Assembly: GCA_002499905.1 (NCBI GenBank)
Contig: DANP01000028.1
Coordinates: 58,565 to 122,564, forward strand
DNA length: 64,000 bases
Direction: 5' to 3'
Origin: Methanolinea sp. UBA277
GTDB lineage: Archaea > Halobacteriota > Methanomicrobia > Methanomicrobiales > Methanospirillaceae
The first letter of the stretch is position 1; every line of letters begins with the position of its first letter. Positions 8,070 through 17,199 of the stretch are shown in pieces. The notes under the pieces were generated by a model. The model saw only the letters and a list, made by a program, of their open reading frames with translations, did not search any database and was not told where the DNA came from. The translations under genes were made by a program, and so were the position numbers.

Positions 8070-9714
8070 CGCCTTCCTGATCGATGGGTATGTCGACGAA
8101 CCTGCCTGCCTCGGCGTCCCCCCCTACATCTCCCCGTACATCAGGACCCTGGCTGGGGTGCTCCGGGAGCATGAGCTTGAGCCGCACTACCTCACCATCG
8201 ATCAGATACGGGATGATCCCCAGCTCCTCTCCGTGATGGGTGATGTGCGGTGTGTGGTGATGGTCGCCGGGATCACCGTACCGGGGAAATATCTCGGCGG
8301 AACCCCTGCCACCCTGACCGAGATCCAGCAGATCGGGACACGGTTCAGGGGCACCGAACGTCTGCTCTGCGGCCCCATCGGGTTCGGGTACGCCCCGGAA
8401 GGAGGTAAAAAAGCGATCCGTCAGGAGGTATCCGGGTTCGACCACCTCCTCACGGGATCACCCCCTGAGGCGCTTGACGTATATCTCTCCGAAGGGAAGA
8501 CCCACGGGACCCACGAGTACACCCGGTCCGATCCCTGGAGCATCCTGGGAGCCGGCATCATCCGGCAGCACCCGTCCTTTCCCTTCGTGATGTGCGAACT
8601 CGAGTCCGCCCGGGGCTGTCCGCGATCCCTGGCAGGGGGTTGTTCGTTCTGCACCGAGCCCTTCTACGGACCGCCCCGGTACCGGAGCGTCAGCGGGATT
8701 GCCGGGGAGGTAGCGGCCCTCGCTTTTGCCGGGGCCCGTCATTTCCGGCTGGGGAGGCAGCCCGATCTCCTTGTATACAATTCGCCCGGGGGAGCGTATC
8801 CCGTCCCGCGGCCGGAACGGATCGGCGAACTCTTTGCAGAGATCAGGGCTGCAGCCCCCTCCCTGCAGACCCTGCACATCGACAATATCAACCCCGGCAC
8901 CCTGGCCCGGCACGAAGACGCTGCCCGGAGCGCTCTTCGGGAGATCATCCGCTATCATACCCCCGGAGATGTCGCAGCGTTCGGCATGGAGACTGCCGAC
9001 CCGGTGGTAGTGGAGGCAAACAACCTCAAGGCCGGGCCCGATGAGGTGCTGCGGGCAATCACTATCGTGAACGAGGTGGGAGCGGTCCGGCGGGACGGGA
9101 TCCCCGAGCTCCTCCCCGGTCTGAACTTCATCTGCGGCCTTGCCGGTGAGACGGCAGAGACCTATGACCTGAACGAGGACTTCCTCGCCGGGGTTCTCGA
9201 TACCGGCCTGCTGGTGCGGCGGGTAAATATCAGGCAGCTGATGGCATTTGAGGGGACGCGGGCCTACCAGGAGAACACGCTGGGAATCCATACCGCCCGG
9301 TTCCGGGCATTCAAGGAAAAGGTCAGGAAGACGTTCGACCTGCCCATGCTCCGGAAGGTCTTCCCCACGGGAACGGTTCTCCGCGGGCTGGTCATCGAGC
9401 AGCAGGGACCCGTGTCCTTCGGAAGACAGATGGGCTCCTACCCAATCCTCATCGGGGTCCCCCTCTCCCTCCCGGTCCGGACCGTCCTCGATGGAGCCGT
9501 CGTGGACCACGGGATGAGGTCTGTTTCCGCCCTCCCGGTCCCGATAAGGGTCAACGAACTCCCGCTCTCTGCCCTGAAGTGGATTCCGGGTGTCGGTGCA
9601 AAACAGGCGGGAAAGATTTTTGCGGAGCGGCCGGTGAAGGACAGGGAGGAGTTCCGGTCCCTTGCTGGGGTAACCCCGCTCGAGCACCTCTTCTCCTACG
9701 TCATATATCCTTGA
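8059..9714 (+). CDS. Radical SAM protein with C-terminal helix-hairpin-helix
   Basis: This 551-aa protein has an N-terminal region of about 170 residues (B12-binding-like placement), then a radical SAM core. The Fe-S cysteines are at 187, 195 and 198 (C-x7-C-x2-C, wider than the usual C-x3-C-x2-C). A C-terminal helix-hairpin-helix (WIPGVGAKQAGKIFAE, about residues 507-522) follows. It resembles the archaeal MJ0865-type group of radical SAM proteins; no reaction is known to me. The HhH suggests contact with nucleic acid. It overlaps mptE by 11 bases and runs 14 bases into the convergent protease gene. Confidence 0.85.
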   Translation: MPADAFLIDGYVDEPACLGVPPYISPYIRTLAGVLREHELEPHYLTIDQIRDDPQLLSVMGDVRCVVMVAGITVPGKYLGGTPATLTEIQQIGTRFRGTERLLCGPIGFGYAPEGGKKAIRQEVSGFDHLLTGSPPEALDVYLSEGKTHGTHEYTRSDPWSILGAGIIRQHPSFPFVMCELESARGCPRSLAGGCSFCTEPFYGPPRYRSVSGIAGEVAALAFAGARHFRLGRQPDLLVYNSPGGAYPVPRPERIGELFAEIRAAAPSLQTLHIDNINPGTLARHEDAARSALREIIRYHTPGDVAAFGMETADPVVVEANNLKAGPDEVLRAITIVNEVGAVRRDGIPELLPGLNFICGLAGETAETYDLNEDFLAGVLDTGLLVRRVNIRQLMAFEGTRAYQENTLGIHTARFRAFKEKVRKTFDLPMLRKVFPTGTVLRGLVIEQQGPVSFGRQMGSYPILIGVPLSLPVRTVLDGAVVDHGMRSVSALPVPIRVNELPLSALKWIPGVGAKQAGKIFAERPVKDREEFRSLAGVTPLEHLFSYVIYP

Positions 9715-10834
9715 GCTCGATCACCTTCAGGATGTCGGTCCGGGTGACGATGCCGATGAGCGTATCCCCATCGATGATCGGGATCCGCCCGATATTGCTG
9801 CCCGACATGATCCTGAGGGCATCGATCACCGGTGCCGATGGCGGGAGAGAGATGGCTCCCCGGGTCATGATGTCGCGGACCTGCATGGCCTCCCGATCGA
9901 GCGGGGCGATCTTGTGCACATCGGCGAGGGTGACCATTCCCACCACCATCCCCCGGTCCAGGACCGGGAACCCGAGGTGCTTGGTGGAGTACATGAGGTC
10001 GATCACGCGCCGGACCGTCATGTCAGGGGCGACGGTGAGCACGTCCCTGGCCATGATGTCACCAACCGTGACATCCTTCAGCAGGAAACTGTACTTGATG
10101 GCCGTCGATTCCTGGGATGCCCCGATGTAGATGAAGAAGGCGATCAGGATAAGGATCGGGCTTAAGAGGAAGATCCCGAGCAGCCCGAAGAGCACGGCGA
10201 ACACCTTTCCCACATCGGCGGCAATCCGTGTGGCCTTGTTGAGGGGCATCCCGCGGGCGAGCCAGGCCCGGAGCACGCGGCCGCCATCCATCGGAAAGGC
10301 GGGGAGGAGGTTGAAGCCGAAGAGGAAGACGTTGAGCAGGCCGAGATAGCCGAAGGTGAAGACGAACAGGCCGGCAAGGGGGCCTGCAGCGATGACCGCA
10401 TCGCACAGGTACATGATGGCGATGCAGATGATCCCCACGCCCAGACTGGTGAGGGGGCCGACCAGGGCCATCGGGAGCTCAACTTTCGGGTCCGGCGTCT
10501 GTTCCTCCATGGAGGAGATCCCCCCGAAGATGAGCAGGGTGATGCTGTTGATCTTGATACCCTTCTTCTTGGCGAGCACGGAATGGGCCATCTCGTGGAT
10601 GAAGACTCCGAAGAAGAGGCCAAGGGCCACCACGGTTCCGAGAATGTAGGGGGTGGCTCCGGCCGTAATCAGGCTGGTATCGATGGCGATACTGAAGAGA
10701 TTTGAAATCAGGTCGGCGGTCAGGATGATCTGGCTCCCGATGATCCAGGCAAAGAAAGGAATGATGAGGAGAAACGTCCAGTGGAGCAGCACGGGAATGC
10801 CGTAAATTGTCCCGATTTTCAACGACCCGTTCAT
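9701..10834 (-). CDS. Site-2-type (M50) membrane protease with two CBS domains
   Basis: This 377-aa protein carries several TM segments, the zinc motif HEMAH (His80, Glu81, His84) and the third-ligand region FPMDGGRVLRA (Asp183). Two CBS domains follow in the last 130 residues (VGDIMARDVLTVAP..., VRDIMTRGAISLPP...). M50 proteases cut membrane-bound regulators; CBS pairs often bind adenosyl ligands. I start at ATG 10834 because TATATA at 10861-10870 lies about 30 bases upstream; the alternative ATG at 10876 would put that box inside the gene. The gene overlaps the 3' end of the radical SAM gene by 14 bases and is divergent from the PRC-barrel gene. Confidence 0.9.
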   Translation of the reverse strand: MNGSLKIGTIYGIPVLLHWTFLLIIPFFAWIIGSQIILTADLISNLFSIAIDTSLITAGATPYILGTVVALGLFFGVFIHEMAHSVLAKKKGIKINSITLLIFGGISSMEEQTPDPKVELPMALVGPLTSLGVGIICIAIMYLCDAVIAAGPLAGLFVFTFGYLGLLNVFLFGFNLLPAFPMDGGRVLRAWLARGMPLNKATRIAADVGKVFAVLFGLLGIFLLSPILILIAFFIYIGASQESTAIKYSFLLKDVTVGDIMARDVLTVAPDMTVRRVIDLMYSTKHLGFPVLDRGMVVGMVTLADVHKIAPLDREAMQVRDIMTRGAISLPPSAPVIDALRIMSGSNIGRIPIIDGDTLIGIVTRTDILKVIELKDI

Positions 10835-10860
10835 ATAAAGGGGTATGTTTTTAACTGAAT

Positions 10861-10870
10861 AGTATATATC
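10861..10870 (-). promoter_or_regulatory. TATA-like box of the M50 protease gene, in the divergent gap
   Basis: GATATATACT on the minus strand, centred about 31 bases before ATG 10834. It lies in the 50-base gap shared with the PRC-barrel gene, whose ATG is at 10885; it is too close to that ATG to serve a normal plus-strand start. Confidence 0.5.
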
Positions 10871-10884
10871 TTTCATTGATTAGG

Positions 10885-11142
10885 ATGAGAAACCAGATAA
10901 CTGAGCTGTTTGAACTGAAGGTCTATACCGAAAAGAGCGTCTTTGTCGGTGAGGTGGAAGACGTCCTCATCGATGTGGAGTCAAAGAAGATGGAGTCGCT
11001 GGTGGTGGGCAAGCTCAACCAGCAGCTCGTGGACATCAAGAACTACAAGGGCCTGAAGATACCGTTCCGCATCATCAGGAGTATCGGCGACATCGTTCTC
11101 ATCCGCCACCTGCCTGGCGCATTCAGGTCAGAAGAGGCCTGA
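10885..11142 (+). CDS. PRC-barrel domain protein
   Basis: This 85-aa protein is a single PRC barrel: ITELFELKVYTEKSVFVGEVEDVLIDVE, then MESLVVG, then GLKIPFRIIRSIGDIVLI. Small single-PRC proteins of euryarchaea include CdpB-type partners of SepF in cell division, so a division role is possible but only inferred; others act in RNA metabolism. I choose ATG 10885; a TTG nine bases earlier is the only other option. It is head to head with the M50-CBS protease gene. Confidence 0.85.
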   Translation: MRNQITELFELKVYTEKSVFVGEVEDVLIDVESKKMESLVVGKLNQQLVDIKNYKGLKIPFRIIRSIGDIVLIRHLPGAFRSEEA

Positions 11143-11197
11143 ACAGGGGCAGGAGTCTATTTTTTTCAGGGGCGGGCGTTCTCCCGGGACAGTGCTC

Positions 11198-11929
11198 ATG
11201 AAAAAACGGGAGCTGTACAGTAACCTGACCTGTGTTCCGCCAATCTTTGTACGGATCGACGGGAGGAATTTCCATGCAGTCGCCGAGGCCTGGGAGCTTG
11301 AGCGGCCCTTTGACCTCCGGTTTTCCGAGTCCATGGCGGCGGTCTGCATCAGCCTGATCTCGGATTCCGGCCTCTCGCCGGACTTCGCCTACACCTTCTC
11401 CGATGAGATCAGCCTCTTCTTTTCCACGCTCCCCTTCTCCGGGAGGGTCGAGAAGATCGATTCGGTGGCTGCTTCGTATGCCGCCAGCGCCCTGAGCCTT
11501 GAGACCGGCTCCGGAATCCCGGTCTCGTTCGATGCCCGGATCATCCAGGTCACTCCTGAGATCGCTGTTCAGTACCTCATTGAACGCCAGGCAGAGGCCT
11601 GGAGAAACCATATCAATGCCTGGTGTCAGCATGCCCTTATGAAGGAGGGATGCAGCAGGAGAGAAGCGGCCCGGCAGCTCAGAGGGTTGCCGTCGGCAGC
11701 GATGCATGAGCTGGCGTTCTCCCGGGGGATTAACCTTGCGAAGACTCCCGCATGGCAGCGCCGGGGAGTGCTGGTATACCGGAAAGGAAAGACCGTTGAA
11801 GGGTGGAATCCCCAGCTCTGCACGGTAGTCCAGACGGTCAGGACCACGGTGGTAAGCGACCGGAATCCTCCCGTGTTCAGCTCACCAGAGGGACGGTCAT
11901 TCCTGAACCGGCTGATCGCGGAACTGTGA
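11198..11929 (+). CDS. thg1: tRNA(His) guanylyltransferase (Thg1-like)
   Basis: This 243-aa enzyme adds nucleotides to the 5' end of tRNA in the 3'-5' direction, for tRNA-His G-1 addition or 5' repair. The metal site PIFVRIDGRNFH is near residue 20, and the second acidic motif is FSDEISLFF. A Thg1-type C-terminal region (HINAWCQHALMKEG..., NLAKTPAWQRRGVLVYRK) follows. Length fits archaeal Thg1-like proteins. ATG 11198 is chosen over GTG 11192; no strong ribosome site is seen. Its last 33 bases overlap the 3' end of ileS on the opposite strand. Confidence 0.92.
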   Translation: MKKRELYSNLTCVPPIFVRIDGRNFHAVAEAWELERPFDLRFSESMAAVCISLISDSGLSPDFAYTFSDEISLFFSTLPFSGRVEKIDSVAASYAASALSLETGSGIPVSFDARIIQVTPEIAVQYLIERQAEAWRNHINAWCQHALMKEGCSRREAARQLRGLPSAAMHELAFSRGINLAKTPAWQRRGVLVYRKGKTVEGWNPQLCTVVQTVRTTVVSDRNPPVFSSPEGRSFLNRLIAEL

Positions 11930-14900
11930 GACACCGATCACCATCGGGATGCCCTCCACATCCCACTCCCTTATGAGGTCAAAAGAAGCGGAAACGGCTT
12001 CAGCTTTACTGGTGGAGACCACAAATGCAGTCGCCCGGACCTCCTCCATGATCCCCTCTCTCCAGAGATCGCTGATGAGGCCTGCCACCCGTTCATCAGC
12101 AATAACGGCGCCCGTCGTGATGCAGTCCTCGACCCGCAGGTCAAGCTGCCTCCGCATCTCCTGGATGCGCCGGATGACCTCCCGGGCGTATCCTTCGGCC
12201 TCGAGCTCGGGGGTGAGCGTGATATCGATATACACAGTCCCGCCGTTCATCGGGGCCTGGAAGATTTCGGGCGGGAGTTCCTCGACAAAGGTGACCATCC
12301 CCGGTGAGATATCGAACGATTCCCCGTGGCGGGAGAGGGTCACCGGCTCCCCCCGATCGTGCGATGTCCTGAGGGATGCCGCATCAGACTCCGCGATGAG
12401 CTCGCGGACCAGGGCCCCCTTCTTCCCGAATGCCGGGCCGAGCGCCTTCATCACCGGCTCGGCCCGCCACCCGGACCGGTCGTACGATCCTTTGAGAACC
12501 CGGACAGTACGGGCATTCGCCCGGTCCCTGCAGATGTCGTTTAAGTTCTCAATTGCTGAGGCTACCGCATCATCATCGGTCACCACCACACACTCGGCCA
12601 CCGGCCACCGGAGCTTTCGCCGTCCCGCCTGCCGGGCATTGGCCTGTGCCTCGTCAAACGAGCGTATGGCAGCCATCTCTTCCTCAAGGCGTTCATCGAT
12701 CAGCTCCCGGTCGCCCGAAAACCAGCCGGTCATGTGAATGCTCTCCGGGTCTCCCGGCAGCCTGAGGTTCTGGTACATCTGCTCGGTGATGTGCGGTGTG
12801 AAGGGGGCGAGCAGCCCGCACAGCCTGCGGAGCACGTAGGAGATGGTCTCGTAGGCATCGGTCTTTGCTGCCGATTCACCTTCAAGCCACATCCTCGGCC
12901 TGACCAGCTGGACGTACCAGCGGGATACATCCTCGAGGATAAAGGAGATGAGCGTTCTCGTCGCCCGGTGCAGCTGGCGCTCCCTGAGGGCGGCGTCAAC
13001 CGTCACCGCACACGTGGTTATCCGGGACAGGATCCACCGGTCCTCCGGGGCCATACGGTCCCTGCGCGATGCAATCCGCGTTCCGTCCCACCCCCCGTCG
13101 TCTCCTGCCGCCGGGGAAAATCCGTCCAGGATCATGTAGGGCAGGGGGAACCGGTACACGTTCCAGAAGATGTTCATCGCCCGGTTCACGGTCTTTACTC
13201 CGTCCCAGTTGAACTTGAGGTCATCCCAGGGAGCGTTTGAAGAGAGGACATACAGGCGGAGGACATCCACACCCTGGGCGGCAACCACCTCTTCGGGGGT
13301 GACCACGTTCCCCAGGCTCTTGCTCATCTTTCTCCCCTCGGCATCGAGGGCAAACCCGTGCATCAGCACGCTCTTGTAGGGTGAGCGGCCGAAGGCGATG
13401 GTGCTTGCCCCGAGCTGGGAATAGAACCACCCGCGGGTCTGGTCCTGACCTTCGGTGATGAAATCGGCAGGCCAGAGCCGGTCAAACTCATCGGTCCTCC
13501 CCGGGAAGTTGAGCGTTGCCCAGGAAGCAACCGCTGAATCAAACCAGACATCGAAGATATCCTCCACCCGGTACATGGACCCGCCGCAGGAACACGAAAC
13601 TGCAATCTCATCGACATATGGGCGGTGCGGGTCGGGAAGCGGGGATCCGCTCGCTTCTTCAAGTTCCCGGATGGTGCCAAACACCCGGTGCTTCCCGCAG
13701 GAACAGCATTCCCAGATGGGAATGGGAATTCCCCAGTACCGCTGGCGGGAGATGCACCAGTCGCGGGCCTCTTTGATCCAATCGTAGAACCGGGCACTTC
13801 CAGCCCATTCAGGATACCAGGTTACGGCGGCGACCTCTTCGAGCATCCGGTCACGGATATCGGATGCCTTCAGGAACCACTGCTCGGTCGCCCGGAAGAT
13901 GATAGGGGTTTTGCACCGCCAGCAGTGGCCGTACCGGTGCACCACGACGTCCTTTGCCATGAGGTGATCGCCGAGGTTCTCGAGGACCACCGGGTCGGCC
14001 TCCTTGACGGAGAGACCTGCAATACCCCCGGCCTCTTCCAGGAACCGGCCGGTGGCATCGACCGGGCAGATGATGGGGAGGTTCTCCCTGCACCCCAGCA
14101 GGTAGTCATCCCATCCGTGCCCGGGCGCAATGTGGACCATGCCGGTATTCTCGAGAGTGACAAAATCGGCGGTCACCACCCTATGGGAGATCTCCCGCTG
14201 GAGGGGGACCTGTTCTTCGAGCGGGGAGCGGTAGGAAAATGAGGTCAGTGCATCACCGCCGGCCTTTTCGAGGATGGCGTAATCCTGGTACCTGCCCTTC
14301 CGGAGCACCGGCTCGACCAGCTCCTCGGCGATCCAGAGGATCTCCTTCCGGCCGTCTTTCACGGCTTCGAGACGGGCGTAGGTGATCCCCGGATGCACGG
14401 CAACGGCCACGTTGGCCGGGAGGGTCCACGGCGTCGTTGTCCAGATGACCAGGTACTCGTTCTCCCGGCCGGTGATGGGGAACTTGACATAGATCGAGGG
14501 GTCGCTCTCGTCCCAGTACTCTACTTCTGCATCAGCGATGGCAGTCGCGCAACGGGGGCACCAGTTGACCACCCGGTGTCCGCGCTCGAGCATCCCGGCC
14601 TCATCGGCTCTCTGAAGGGTCCACCAGGCAGCCTCGATGTATTCCGGCTTCATGGTCTGGTAGGGGTCATCAAAATCCAGCCAGACACCGAGATCCTGGA
14701 ACTGCCTGCTCATGACCTCCATGTTCTCCGCAGCAAACGATCGGCACCGGTCAATGAAGGGTCCGATGCCGAACCGCTCGATATCCTTTTTTGAGGAGAA
14801 CCCGAGCTGCTGCTCGACCCTGACCTCGATGGGGAGGCCGTGCATGTCATAGCCGGCGCGGGCGATAACGTTCCTGCCGGTCATGCGGGTATACCGGAGG

Positions 14901-15100
14901 ATGCTGTCCTTGATGATCTTGTTCCATGCCGTGCCGAGGTGGATGTGGCCGGTGGTATAGGGAGGGCCGTCGACAAAGAAGAAATCCGTGTCGCCAGCGT
15001 GGAGGTCTTTCGTCTTCGTATAGATAGCGTTCTCTTCCCAGAACTGTTTGATATACTCCTCTATTTCCCGTGCATTGTAGGTACTGGCGGCTTCCTTCAC
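11897..15100 (-). CDS. ileS: Isoleucyl-tRNA synthetase
   Basis: This 1067-aa class I synthetase has PPYTTGHIHLG (HIGH motif) near residue 50, the editing domain in the middle, KMSKSLGN (KMSKS motif) near residue 600, and a C-terminal anticodon region with several cysteine pairs likely to bind zinc. I start at GTG 15100: GGGAGG is six bases upstream and the protein then begins VKEAASTYNAREIEEYIKQFW, as in archaeal IleRS. A second GTG at 15154 also has an AGGAGG. The frame stays open to 16021, but that part lies inside the opposite aldehyde dehydrogenase gene and is a shadow. Confidence 0.97.
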   Translation of the reverse strand: MKEAASTYNAREIEEYIKQFWEENAIYTKTKDLHAGDTDFFFVDGPPYTTGHIHLGTAWNKIIKDSILRYTRMTGRNVIARAGYDMHGLPIEVRVEQQLGFSSKKDIERFGIGPFIDRCRSFAAENMEVMSRQFQDLGVWLDFDDPYQTMKPEYIEAAWWTLQRADEAGMLERGHRVVNWCPRCATAIADAEVEYWDESDPSIYVKFPITGRENEYLVIWTTTPWTLPANVAVAVHPGITYARLEAVKDGRKEILWIAEELVEPVLRKGRYQDYAILEKAGGDALTSFSYRSPLEEQVPLQREISHRVVTADFVTLENTGMVHIAPGHGWDDYLLGCRENLPIICPVDATGRFLEEAGGIAGLSVKEADPVVLENLGDHLMAKDVVVHRYGHCWRCKTPIIFRATEQWFLKASDIRDRMLEEVAAVTWYPEWAGSARFYDWIKEARDWCISRQRYWGIPIPIWECCSCGKHRVFGTIRELEEASGSPLPDPHRPYVDEIAVSCSCGGSMYRVEDIFDVWFDSAVASWATLNFPGRTDEFDRLWPADFITEGQDQTRGWFYSQLGASTIAFGRSPYKSVLMHGFALDAEGRKMSKSLGNVVTPEEVVAAQGVDVLRLYVLSSNAPWDDLKFNWDGVKTVNRAMNIFWNVYRFPLPYMILDGFSPAAGDDGGWDGTRIASRRDRMAPEDRWILSRITTCAVTVDAALRERQLHRATRTLISFILEDVSRWYVQLVRPRMWLEGESAAKTDAYETISYVLRRLCGLLAPFTPHITEQMYQNLRLPGDPESIHMTGWFSGDRELIDERLEEEMAAIRSFDEAQANARQAGRRKLRWPVAECVVVTDDDAVASAIENLNDICRDRANARTVRVLKGSYDRSGWRAEPVMKALGPAFGKKGALVRELIAESDAASLRTSHDRGEPVTLSRHGESFDISPGMVTFVEELPPEIFQAPMNGGTVYIDITLTPELEAEGYAREVIRRIQEMRRQLDLRVEDCITTGAVIADERVAGLISDLWREGIMEEVRATAFVVSTSKAEAVSASFDLIREWDVEGIPMVIGVSQFRDQPVQE

Positions 15101-15229
15101 CCGGATCCTCCCTCTCTGGTATCTACCCGCATGACCGGCTGCGTGTATATTCACAGCTATTATCCTCCTGAACACAAAGTAGTTTCTTAAACCAGTCCTC
15201 CGGAGTTCCGGTGAGCTGGCGGGGTGAGC

Positions 15230-16681
15230 ATGATGACAGCAGGGAATGTACCCGAATACCAGTTTCTGGTCGGCGGCGAGTGGAGAACAAACGCAGAACC
15301 CCTTGAGGTCAGGTTTCCCTATACGGGGGAGACCATTGCCCGGGTCCACCAGGCGGGGGAGGCGGACCTCGATGATGCAGCAGGAATCGCCGCAGAGGCA
15401 TTCGAGACGACCCGGCACCTTTCGTCCGCGGCCAGGAGCAGGATCCTCTCGGCGATTGCCGACCAGGTTGATGCGCGGGCTGCGGAGCTGGCCGGGATCC
15501 TGGTTCTCGAGGGAGGAAAGACCCGGGCGTTTGCCGCACTCGAAGTGCAGCGGGCGGTGGCAACCCTCCTGACTTCGGCCGAAGAGGCGAAGAGGATCGG
15601 GGGGGAGGTCATCCCCCTCGACTGGACCGAGGGAACCGAGGGGATGATCGGGATTACCCGGCGGTTCCCTGCCGGGCCGGTGCTGGGAATCACACCGTTT
15701 AATTTCCCACTGAACCTGGCATGCCACAAGCTCGGTCCGGCAATTGCTGCCGGAAATCCCCTCATCCTGAAACCTGCTTCGGCCACCCCGGTCTCTTCGC
15801 TCCTGCTGGCCGACATGGCGCTCCGGGCCGGCCTGCCCGGGGAAGCACTGAGCGTAGTCCCCTGCCCCGGTGCGGCTGCCGAACGGCTCGTCTCCGATCC
15901 GCGGATCGCAGTCCTGACCTTTACCGGGAGCCCGGAGGTGGGGTGGCACCTCAAAGGGCTCGCCGGGAGGAAGAAGGTCACGCTCGAGCTCGGGGGTAAT
16001 GCGGCGGTAATTGTCCACCACGATGCTCCGCTCGTATATGCAGCTTCAAGGATCGTCACCGGGGGATTCACCAATGCCGGCCAGGTCTGTATCTCGGTCC
16101 AGCGGGTGTTCCTGCATGATGATATCTATGACGCCGCGCTCTCCCTGATCCACAGCAGGGTTGCCTTGCTCCGGACTGGTGACCCCCGCGATGACGGCAC
16201 GGATGTCGGTCCGATGATCACCACCGCAGCCGCGGAGCGGGCCGGGCAGGTGGTGGATGAGGCGGTGGCAGGAGGAGCCAGGGTGCTGATCGGCGGAACC
16301 CACACCGGGGTGATGTTTGTACCGACCATCCTGGCCGGGACAACCCCTGACATGCGGGTGGAGCGGGAGGAGGTCTTTGCCCCGATCATCACCGTCACCC
16401 GGTACACTGATTTTGATGATGCCCTGGCCCGGGCCAGCCGGAGCATATACGGGATGCAGCTCGGCGTGTTCACCCGGGACATGGGGCGTATCATGAAGGC
16501 CTTTGAGGAGTCCGAGGTGGGAGGAGTGGTGGCGAACGATATCCCCACCTTCAGGGTTGACCACATGCCCTACGGAGGGGTGAAATGTTCGGGAACCGGA
16601 AAGGAAGGGCCGCGGTACGCCATCCGGGAGATGACCGAAGAGCGGCTCCTCGTCCTCAATACCCAGGGGGAACAGCCATGA
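15230..16681 (+). CDS. NAD(P)-dependent aldehyde dehydrogenase, possibly lactaldehyde dehydrogenase CofA
   Basis: This 483-aa protein of the ALDH superfamily has the cofactor loop PFNFPLN, FTGSPEVGW, the general base region VTLELGGNAAVIV, and the catalytic cysteine in NAGQVCISVQR. Archaeal homologues of this size include CofA, which oxidises lactaldehyde to lactate for coenzyme F420; that exact substrate is inferred only. The start is taken at ATG 15230; GTG 15224 and ATG 15233 are alternatives, with GGGGTGA as the only ribosome-binding match. The stop overlaps the next ATG by four bases. Confidence 0.88.
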   Translation: MMTAGNVPEYQFLVGGEWRTNAEPLEVRFPYTGETIARVHQAGEADLDDAAGIAAEAFETTRHLSSAARSRILSAIADQVDARAAELAGILVLEGGKTRAFAALEVQRAVATLLTSAEEAKRIGGEVIPLDWTEGTEGMIGITRRFPAGPVLGITPFNFPLNLACHKLGPAIAAGNPLILKPASATPVSSLLLADMALRAGLPGEALSVVPCPGAAAERLVSDPRIAVLTFTGSPEVGWHLKGLAGRKKVTLELGGNAAVIVHHDAPLVYAASRIVTGGFTNAGQVCISVQRVFLHDDIYDAALSLIHSRVALLRTGDPRDDGTDVGPMITTAAAERAGQVVDEAVAGGARVLIGGTHTGVMFVPTILAGTTPDMRVEREEVFAPIITVTRYTDFDDALARASRSIYGMQLGVFTRDMGRIMKAFEESEVGGVVANDIPTFRVDHMPYGGVKCSGTGKEGPRYAIREMTEERLLVLNTQGEQP

Positions 16682-17199
16682 ACACGGATACCGGAGGGGA
16701 GGAACGGGAACGGCCGGTCCAGGTGGCGGTTATCGGTCCGGGAACCTGCACCCCGGGGGAGTATGCCGCAGGTCATACTGCGGGCAGGATCCTCGCAGAG
16801 AACAAGGCAATCCTCCTGTGCGGCGGACGGGGAGGAGTGATGGAAGCGGCCTGCAGGGGAGCACGGGGAGGGAACGGAACCACGGTAGGCATCCTCCCCG
16901 ATGCAGGCGGAGGGAACCCCTACCTCTCTGTTGTCATCCGCTCGGATCTCGGCAACGCCCGGAACGCGGTTCTCGTCCAGTCGGCCGATGCCGTGATAGC
17001 CCTCGGGGGGGCGTACGGAACCCTCTCCGAGATAGCCCTCGCCCTGAAAATCGGGAAGGCGGTATTCGGATTCCAGACCTGGGATATTGCGGGAGTGACC
17101 CGGTGCACCAGTCCGGAAGATGCCACAGTCAGGGCACTTGCCGCAGCACGCCGGTCTCCCGTGTATCGTAGCCCCCGAGACGGGAGAGGCTCTCCCTGA
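16678..17199 (+). CDS. LOG-like (TIGR00725 type) Rossmann protein
   Basis: This 173-aa protein of the lysine-decarboxylase-like/LOG superfamily has a Rossmann fold opening VQVAVIGPGTC, the nucleotide loop CGGRGGVMEAACRGA (PGGxGT-like) and the segment ALGGAYGTLSEIALALKIGKAV. Some LOG proteins release cytokinin-type bases from nucleoside monophosphates; this subgroup has no settled reaction. The ATG at 16678 overlaps the aldehyde dehydrogenase stop as ATGA, so the pair is coupled. The 3' end overlaps the convergent moeA-PBP gene by 71 bases, with both tails looking like normal family C-termini. Confidence 0.82.
   Translation: MNTDTGGEERERPVQVAVIGPGTCTPGEYAAGHTAGRILAENKAILLCGGRGGVMEAACRGARGGNGTTVGILPDAGGGNPYLSVVIRSDLGNARNAVLVQSADAVIALGGAYGTLSEIALALKIGKAVFGFQTWDIAGVTRCTSPEDATVRALAAARRSPVYRSPRDGRGSP

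Noticed and set aside
8458..9687. 409-codon open frame antisense to the radical SAM gene
   Set aside because: High GC leaves few stops on the opposite strand; its product is rich in Gly, Arg, Pro and Asp without any family motif.
15101..16021. Long in-frame extension upstream of ileS
   Set aside because: It lies antisense within the aldehyde dehydrogenase gene, shows no IleRS similarity, and the conserved IleRS start is at 15100.
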